Part shown: positions 44,848 to 49,315 of the stretch, one piece after another | How positions within the stretch are numbered: the stretch's first letter is position 1 | Layout of the letters: the number at the start of each line of letters is the position of its first letter | Origin: an uncultured Spartobacteria bacterium | GTDB lineage: Bacteria; Verrucomicrobiota; Verrucomicrobiia; Chthoniobacterales; Chthoniobacteraceae | Reading direction: 5' to 3' | Assembly: GCA_903919125.1 (NCBI GenBank) | Contig: CAIXGS010000023.1 | Coordinates: forward strand, 1-49,315 | DNA: 49,315 nt | Notes under the pieces: model-generated | The model's database searches: none | What the model was told of the DNA's origin: nothing | What the model saw: the letters and a program-made list of their open reading frames with translations, nothing else | Translations under genes and position numbers: made by a program

Positions 44848-46065
44848 TTACGGCGCAGTTAGCCACTCCAGATTGAAGCGCGCGAGGGTGAGTCGCCCTC
44901 CTGCGAAGGCAGCCAGCCCGGTAGCCAGTCCCTGAACTTCACCACTGCGTCCATAGAAGCAAAGAATCGTGCCGGAATGAGTCACGGCTATGTCTGAATA
45001 CATGCTCGCACCCGGTTCGATGGTTTTGTTGACGGGCCACGTTTGGCCTTCGTCTCGACTGATTTTCACCGAAACGTTTTTGCGGTCGCGATTCTTGCCC
45101 GGCTCAGCCTTGCCCTTTGCCTTCTCCAAATTGTGCGGATTGGAGAAGAGAATGAGGTTCTGATCGCCAAAGGCGTATCTCACAATTCCTGCCATACAGA
45201 TGGGTTCGAGGAGGGCGTCATCAAACTTTGGTGTGGTCCAAGCAGTGGCACCGTCAGGACTGGTGGTAATGAGGCGACGATGTGCTTTGGATTGGCTACG
45301 GACGTTGAGCATGACGCGCCCATCGTTTAGCTCAATAGCGACGGTCTCATTCGGGTCGTCCCACTCTTCTGTGGCGGGAACGGCGATGTCGCCCGCGTGC
45401 CACGATTTGCCGGAGTCGTCGCTGTAAATGGTTGCAGAGACGCTTGGGTGATGCCCGTTTGAACCTGTCCCCGTAGACAACCAGACGGGTACCACGAGGC
45501 GACCGGTTTTTAGTTGGATGCCGTGATTTGGCCCTGTTGCGAGCACCTTCCAATCGTAGTTCTTTTTGAAGCCCTCGAACGCGCTGGTGATCTCAATGGG
45601 GGTACTCCACGAAACTCCGTCATCATCGCTTCGTTGATAAAAAGCGCGCATGTACTCGAGGCAAAACAGCATGTGCACCGCGCCATTTTTGTCCGCAATG
45701 AGTACAGGATTGTTGTACGTCACATCGTTTGGATCCACATTCTTCATCTGTAACGCAGACGGGTTTTTCGCTTTCGGGCCGGGCACATCAGCGATGCTTT
45801 TCGGGGCACTCCAAGTTTTGCCCTCATCCGTGCTTCGCCGCAGCAGGATGCGAATATCATCCCAATCCGAGACGCCTGAGGGACGTTTCCGCGCCTCGCA
45901 CCAGGCGAGCACCGTCCCCTTAGCGGTCACGACAATTCCAGGAATGTGATAGACGTTGTATGCGGGATCTTCGCCACTCACGAAGAGATCTTGTTTTGTG
46001 AGGAGCGGTTCGGCGGCTTGAACGGTGACGCAGGAAAGCAGTGCGAGGAGAAGAAATGTGCGCAT
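44848..46065 (-). CDS. Secreted BNR sialidase-like protein with His in the Arg triad
   Basis: A 405-residue six-bladed propeller with a signal peptide (about 1-18) from ATG 46065; ATG 46092, which overlaps the upstream stop codon, is an alternative. Four Asp boxes are visible (STDEGKTW, SDDDGVSW, SDDSGKSW, SRDEGQTW). The acid/base Asp region SDWDDI, the ETVAIELNDGRVML block with Glu and the second Arg, and the Tyr nucleophile region SMYSDIAV are kept. The first Arg of the triad, in the normal YRIP motif, is replaced by His40 (YHIPG). It may act on a different glycan or have lost activity. It follows the RraA gene with overlapping or near-adjacent coding ends. Confidence 0.88.
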   Translation of the reverse strand: MRTFLLLALLSCVTVQAAEPLLTKQDLFVSGEDPAYNVYHIPGIVVTAKGTVLAWCEARKRPSGVSDWDDIRILLRRSTDEGKTWSAPKSIADVPGPKAKNPSALQMKNVDPNDVTYNNPVLIADKNGAVHMLFCLEYMRAFYQRSDDDGVSWSTPIEITSAFEGFKKNYDWKVLATGPNHGIQLKTGRLVVPVWLSTGTGSNGHHPSVSATIYSDDSGKSWHAGDIAVPATEEWDDPNETVAIELNDGRVMLNVRSQSKAHRRLITTSPDGATAWTTPKFDDALLEPICMAGIVRYAFGDQNLILFSNPHNLEKAKGKAEPGKNRDRKNVSVKISRDEGQTWPVNKTIEPGASMYSDIAVTHSGTILCFYGRSGEVQGLATGLAAFAGGRLTLARFNLEWLTAP

Positions 46066-46085
46066 AGAAAGGAGATTATTGAAGG

Positions 46086-46829
46086 CTACCATTCACCGCG
46101 GCGCTGAAACTTAGCCTTAGCGTTTTTACCGAATTGCGCCCCAGCATTGGATAAACTGACGAGAATCTCTTCCGTAGAATGACCCGCCGCGCCTCTTGCC
46201 GCAGGAATGACAGTCTGACATTCGTTGGCATCCATAAAGCGTGCTGCCTCGAGAATCATCGGCTCCTCCTCCGGCGAGAGGACGATAAACCCGTGCTTGT
46301 CGGCATGGATAAGGTCCCCAGGAGAAACCCTTCGCCCGAAGACCTCCACCTCACAGTTCCAGCGCACGGGATGCACATGTGCATGACCGACACAAAGCCG
46401 CTTAGCGAGGGCCTTAAACCCCGCATTGGTCATCTCGTCCACATCCCTAATTGCGCCATCCACAATCGTGCCCACGCAACCCAAAGCGCGGTGCATGTTG
46501 CTACTGACCTCGCCCCAGAAAGAGCCGATGGTGCGCGGTTTATCGAGATCCTGAATGCACACAATTTTCGGCCCCGGAATCCCTGCAATATAGCGGCGAT
46601 ATTCGTCCCACGCATTCGGATTAACTTCGCGGTGCGCCTTATTACTCGGCTCAATGACGACCGTTACAGCGTAGCCGACCATCGGCCCCATTTGCGGCAT
46701 GAAGTCGCGGGTTTCCTCTAGGTTGAAGGCATCAGCGGCGGGATCACGTTTGGTGATCTGCTCCCAACCATTATAGATTGTCGGAGTGTTCCAACGTTTG
46801 AGTTGAAGAAGTTCAGAATGAGGAAGCAT
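46086..46829 (-). CDS. RraA-family aldolase/decarboxylase-like protein
   Basis: A 247-residue protein of the RraA/HMG-aldolase family. The conserved block LGCVGTIVDGAIRDVDEM, with the metal-binding Asp, and WGEVSSNMHRALG are present, with GDLIHADKHGFIVL towards the C-terminus. Members are class II aldolases acting on 4-hydroxy-4-methyl-2-oxoglutarate or related 2-keto acids, or the inhibitor of RNase E. The catalytic residues and the neighbours (sialic acid lyase) favour a 2-keto-acid role. The length exceeds the usual 160-200 residues because of an N-terminal extension of about 60. The start is ATG 46829; a 111-bp gap separates it from nanA. Confidence 0.85.
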   Translation of the reverse strand: MLPHSELLQLKRWNTPTIYNGWEQITKRDPAADAFNLEETRDFMPQMGPMVGYAVTVVIEPSNKAHREVNPNAWDEYRRYIAGIPGPKIVCIQDLDKPRTIGSFWGEVSSNMHRALGCVGTIVDGAIRDVDEMTNAGFKALAKRLCVGHAHVHPVRWNCEVEVFGRRVSPGDLIHADKHGFIVLSPEEEPMILEAARFMDANECQTVIPAARGAAGHSTEEILVSLSNAGAQFGKNAKAKFQRRGEW

Positions 46830-46940
46830 GGCGTTAAGAAGTATTCGTGGTGTTCCTAGTGGTATAGATTTTTGACTGTGAAGTGATGATACTAGATGCC
46901 GCCGAAAGGTATGCGCTGTCTGACAAAAAACGGGAACTTC

Positions 46941-47858
46941 TCAAGCTAAGGAACAGAAATCAAAAAAGCCTGCGCCCTCCAATTCCGAGCGAAGTTCCCG
47001 TTCACGAATTTCCGACGGACTCCGAAGCGGCAACCGGACTGAGCCACAATCCAGACCAATAAAACGCATCATCGCCTTTCCAGCCGCCAATCCTCCAAAC
47101 TTCACAAAAATAGCGATCATTGCATTTGCACGCGCTTGATGAGCCCGGGCGCAGTCGAGATCTCCCCGCTCAAACGCCTCAATGATACGGTGATAAATGG
47201 GCGCGGCAAAGTTGTAGGTGCTGCCGATCGCTCCTTTTGCACCCAAAGAAAGGCCCGCTAAAAGAATTTCGTCCCTACCGAATACCACATCAAAACGCCC
47301 CTCCTGCATTCGGACGCATTCCGCAAAATCCATAAGATTCTCAAATGTGAATTTCACTCCTGCTAGATTTGGAATCCGCTCCTGACCCAGCCTTAAAAAC
47401 TCCGCTGCAGGTAGTTGCACTCCAGTCATAGAAGGAATTTGATAATAATAGAAGGGCAGCGCAGGCGCGCTTGAAGCGACTTCCGCACAGAACGCCACGA
47501 GATCTTCCTGATTCGCCGGCTTGAAAAAGAACGGAGCATAACAACCCACGCCTTGCGCCCCGATTTGTTGGGCGTGTTGAGCGAGTGCTTTGGAATCCGG
47601 CAGAGCGGTATGACCTACGTGGACGATGACCCGCAGATTTGCGCCAGCGACTTCGCACCACCGTTTTGCTACCAGCATTCTTTCAGCAACGCTCAACGAA
47701 GCACCTTCCCCCGTCGTGCCGCAAACAAAAGCGCCAGTGACGCCATTTTTGATAAGCGAGTGCGCCTGCGCCTCAATTCGATCAATGTTCAAGCTGCCGT
47801 CGGAATGAAATGCGACGAAGGGAGCGGCTATGAGGCCGTTGAGTCTTGTATAATTCAT
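46941..47858 (-). CDS. nanA: N-acetylneuraminate lyase
   Basis: A class I aldolase that splits N-acetylneuraminate into N-acetylmannosamine and pyruvate. The 305-residue DapA-fold protein keeps GTTGEG at 47-52, the catalytic Tyr139 in YYYQIP, and the Schiff-base Lys169 in AGVKFTFENLMDF. It also has GRDE near 194 and GSTYN at 212-216, which distinguish sialic acid lyases from dihydrodipicolinate synthases. The stretch around Lys169 is closer to animal-type NPL than to E. coli NanA. ATG 47858 overlaps a TGA in another frame (ATGA), see findings. It is followed by the RraA gene. Confidence 0.92.
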   Translation of the reverse strand: MNYTRLNGLIAAPFVAFHSDGSLNIDRIEAQAHSLIKNGVTGAFVCGTTGEGASLSVAERMLVAKRWCEVAGANLRVIVHVGHTALPDSKALAQHAQQIGAQGVGCYAPFFFKPANQEDLVAFCAEVASSAPALPFYYYQIPSMTGVQLPAAEFLRLGQERIPNLAGVKFTFENLMDFAECVRMQEGRFDVVFGRDEILLAGLSLGAKGAIGSTYNFAAPIYHRIIEAFERGDLDCARAHQARANAMIAIFVKFGGLAAGKAMMRFIGLDCGSVRLPLRSPSEIRERELRSELEGAGFFDFCSLA

Positions 47859-47933
47859 ATTCTCTTTAACTTTAACTGATCGCCAACTTCAAGCGTCCCG
47901 CTGGTCACAGCGCCAATCGAAGCGAGCGTATTT

Positions 47934-49034
47934 TCACCGAGAATTTCCCTGCTCAAAAGACCAAACCTCGGGAGTGCGCACTCTCGGGCGAACTTCACCG
48001 CTGGGTATCACCACGCGATTTTTCCACAAAACCGTCGGCGCAGTCGCTCTCGAAAATGGAATCGAACCGAGATTTTTCCAAGTATCGCTATTCATCTCAT
48101 AGCAAAGTACATCCTGCGGAAAACCCGGATGCTTTTCTATCGGAGAAAAGTCCACGTTCGCGCCATCGTCTCCTGTGAAAACAAGCAACGAGGATTGCCC
48201 AAAAGTGGGCGCAGGCGTGGGAGCCGCCACCGCTGCCCGAGGCAGATCTGCGATGCGCCTCCAGCCGCGTTCCGGGGTAAAACGATAGGCGTCCCGAAGA
48301 TATTCCCGAACGACTTTCCCTTCGCTATTCTTCAATAATCTGGTGCCGCTGATTAGAAAAAACGAACCATCCTGTACACCCGCGACGGCCAGCATCCGCT
48401 CGGGTCCCGGCCAAGGCTCAAGCGCCTTCCAAACGGGCGCGGGAGACGTGAGGTCAAGGGCCCAAAACGTTCGCATTGCCTGCTCGGAAGTGGGCGTCTC
48501 AAGACCGCCAGCCACATAAATGGTGTTCCCAAGAAGAGCTCCGCAAGCTTGCGCGCAAGACGTTGGGAGTGCGGGAAGCTGAGTGGTTCGGACTGCGCCG
48601 TTCTGCCATTGGAGTTCAAACACTTCGGAAAAATGGCGAGTTGCATCACTCCCGCCCGCGCAGATTAACCCATGTTTTGAGGTGATCGAGACTCCGTATC
48701 CAATGGGGCGTGGCAACTCAAATCCACCGCTCCATTTTCCATCCGGTTCCAAAAGAACGAACAGACTGGAGTACCACTTTTTTTGGATCGGATTGTCCCA
48801 GCGCTGACCGATGATGTTAGCGCCTCCGGCGACCAGTAAAGCGCCGTTACTGACACCGGCAAAAGACCCTGCAAATCCCTCTTGATCAGGGATCGGAGGC
48901 AATTGTTTCCAAGAAAACGCAGAATTCATCGGCTCAAATTTCGGAGTGGTTTCGGCAGCGCCTTCGCTTGGTGAACAAAGTACGAAGAGAAATATCGAGA
49001 GCCATGGCATACGTGGAAGTTGAATGGCATTCAT
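47934..49034 (-). CDS. Secreted Kelch-repeat protein, NanM-like
   Basis: A 366-residue exported Kelch propeller with a signal peptide (about 1-27, ending near SEGAAE). Kelch blades are seen as SFAGVSNGALLVAGGANI, LLGNTIYVAGGLETPTSEQ and later segments, and the protein ends with VVIPSGEVRPRVRTPEVW. This layout matches NanM, the periplasmic N-acetylneuraminate mutarotase that converts released alpha-sialic acid to the beta form. The adjacent nanA supports the role. It is the first gene of the minus-strand cluster; the right copy of the 137-bp repeat lies 144 bp upstream. Confidence 0.87.
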   Translation of the reverse strand: MNAIQLPRMPWLSIFLFVLCSPSEGAAETTPKFEPMNSAFSWKQLPPIPDQEGFAGSFAGVSNGALLVAGGANIIGQRWDNPIQKKWYSSLFVLLEPDGKWSGGFELPRPIGYGVSITSKHGLICAGGSDATRHFSEVFELQWQNGAVRTTQLPALPTSCAQACGALLGNTIYVAGGLETPTSEQAMRTFWALDLTSPAPVWKALEPWPGPERMLAVAGVQDGSFFLISGTRLLKNSEGKVVREYLRDAYRFTPERGWRRIADLPRAAVAAPTPAPTFGQSSLLVFTGDDGANVDFSPIEKHPGFPQDVLCYEMNSDTWKNLGSIPFSRATAPTVLWKNRVVIPSGEVRPRVRTPEVWSFEQGNSR

Positions 49035-49109
49035 GGCGAGTTGCTCGGGGGATCAACAGGAGTTTGCAGAGAAATTGTAGGGAGCAAAGGCGGAAGATGC
49101 ATCGCATCA

Positions 49110-49139
49110 AGATAACGAGGCGATTTTCACTCCAGACAA
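49110..49139 (-). promoter_or_regulatory. Candidate promoter of the sialic-acid-type operon
   Basis: On the minus strand TTGTCT (49139-49134), an 18-bp spacer and TTATCT (49115-49110) form a moderate sigma-70 match. Transcription would start near 49103, about 70 nt before the Kelch gene. The only other space upstream is short and ends in the repeat at 49179. Confidence 0.35.
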
Positions 49140-49178
49140 GCAAGTGTTGGTGAATTAAACCCGCTACCCTCGGCACTT

Positions 49179-49315
49179 ATACCACCTATTTAAGTTTTCT
49201 GGATGATTCAAGAGACCTCAGCACCTGGGAGCGCGGAGCCCCAGCTCCGCAATGCCTGTCCGAGCTTTTGGGGCGTCAAAGCGGAGCTAGGGCTCCGCGT
49301 TCCCGGGAGAGAAGA
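49179..49315 (-). repeat. Right copy of the 137-bp inverted repeat (cut by window end)
   Basis: Exact reverse complement of 38040-38176, with the same two GCGGAGC/GCTCCGC hairpins. The window ends inside or exactly at the end of this copy, so its full length is not known. The sequences diverge immediately on the cluster side (at 49178 versus 38177), which marks the inner boundary of the element. Confidence 0.93.

Overview
The window looks like a chromosomal segment of a Verrucomicrobiota bacterium (close to Verrucomicrobiaceae/Prosthecobacter-type genomes). This rests on the mix of a giant DUF1587/1592/1588/1585 protein with CxxCH haem motifs next to a Tat-exported DUF1552 protein, secreted PQQ-type beta-propellers, a transmembrane Ser/Thr kinase with DWG in place of DFG and a C-terminal WD-like propeller, and several NtrC-type regulators. 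That combination is typical of Planctomycetes and Verrucomicrobia. No tRNA, rRNA, CRISPR array or transposase gene was seen.

Layout. 1-195: three consecutive simple-sequence arrays, the last G-rich. 196-4734 (minus strand): a small CPXCG protein, hscB, recN and kup. 5167-8735 (plus): purA, uppS and an NtrC-type regulator whose phosphoacceptor Asp is a Glu. 8823-15887 (plus): a promoter and terminator-like leader, then the translation/RNA operon nusA-infB-rbfA-nrnA-truB-ribF; no rimP lies before nusA and no rpsO after ribF. 15971-19926: a glycine-zipper lipoprotein, an unrecognised alpha/beta protein, a Lon-substrate-binding-domain protein and a second NtrC-type regulator with a Gln at the phosphosite. 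20025-24529 (plus): two PQQ-propeller proteins around a secreted LamG-like protein, then a Gfo/Idh/MocA oxidoreductase. 24606-29102 (minus): a canonical NtrC-type regulator, a FlgN-like helical protein, a TPR protein with a long Ala/Pro/Lys-rich region and a secreted unknown. 29200-31641 (plus): a HAD phosphatase and recQ. 31658-37752 (minus): a CBM9-like protein, an FHA membrane protein, carA and a giant WD-propeller kinase.

38040-49315 is the most unusual part. A 137-bp sequence containing a REP-like pair of hairpins occurs twice, in inverted orientation and identical base for base, at 38040-38176 and at 49179 to the window end. It brackets an 11-kb, all-minus-strand cluster: a NanM-like Kelch protein, N-acetylneuraminate lyase (NanA), an RraA-family protein, a BNR sialidase-like protein, a GntR/FCD regulator with a perfect 13-bp inverted-repeat operator, the giant PSC/DUF1592 protein and the DUF1552 protein. 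At the inner edge of the left repeat lies a frameshifted C-terminal remnant of an SMP-30/gluconolactonase gene. The lyase keeps the residues expected of a true sialic acid lyase, but the sialidase-like enzyme has His where sialidases carry the first Arg of the catalytic triad. I read the segment as a sialic-acid-type catabolic island that was inserted, rearranged, or can be inverted.
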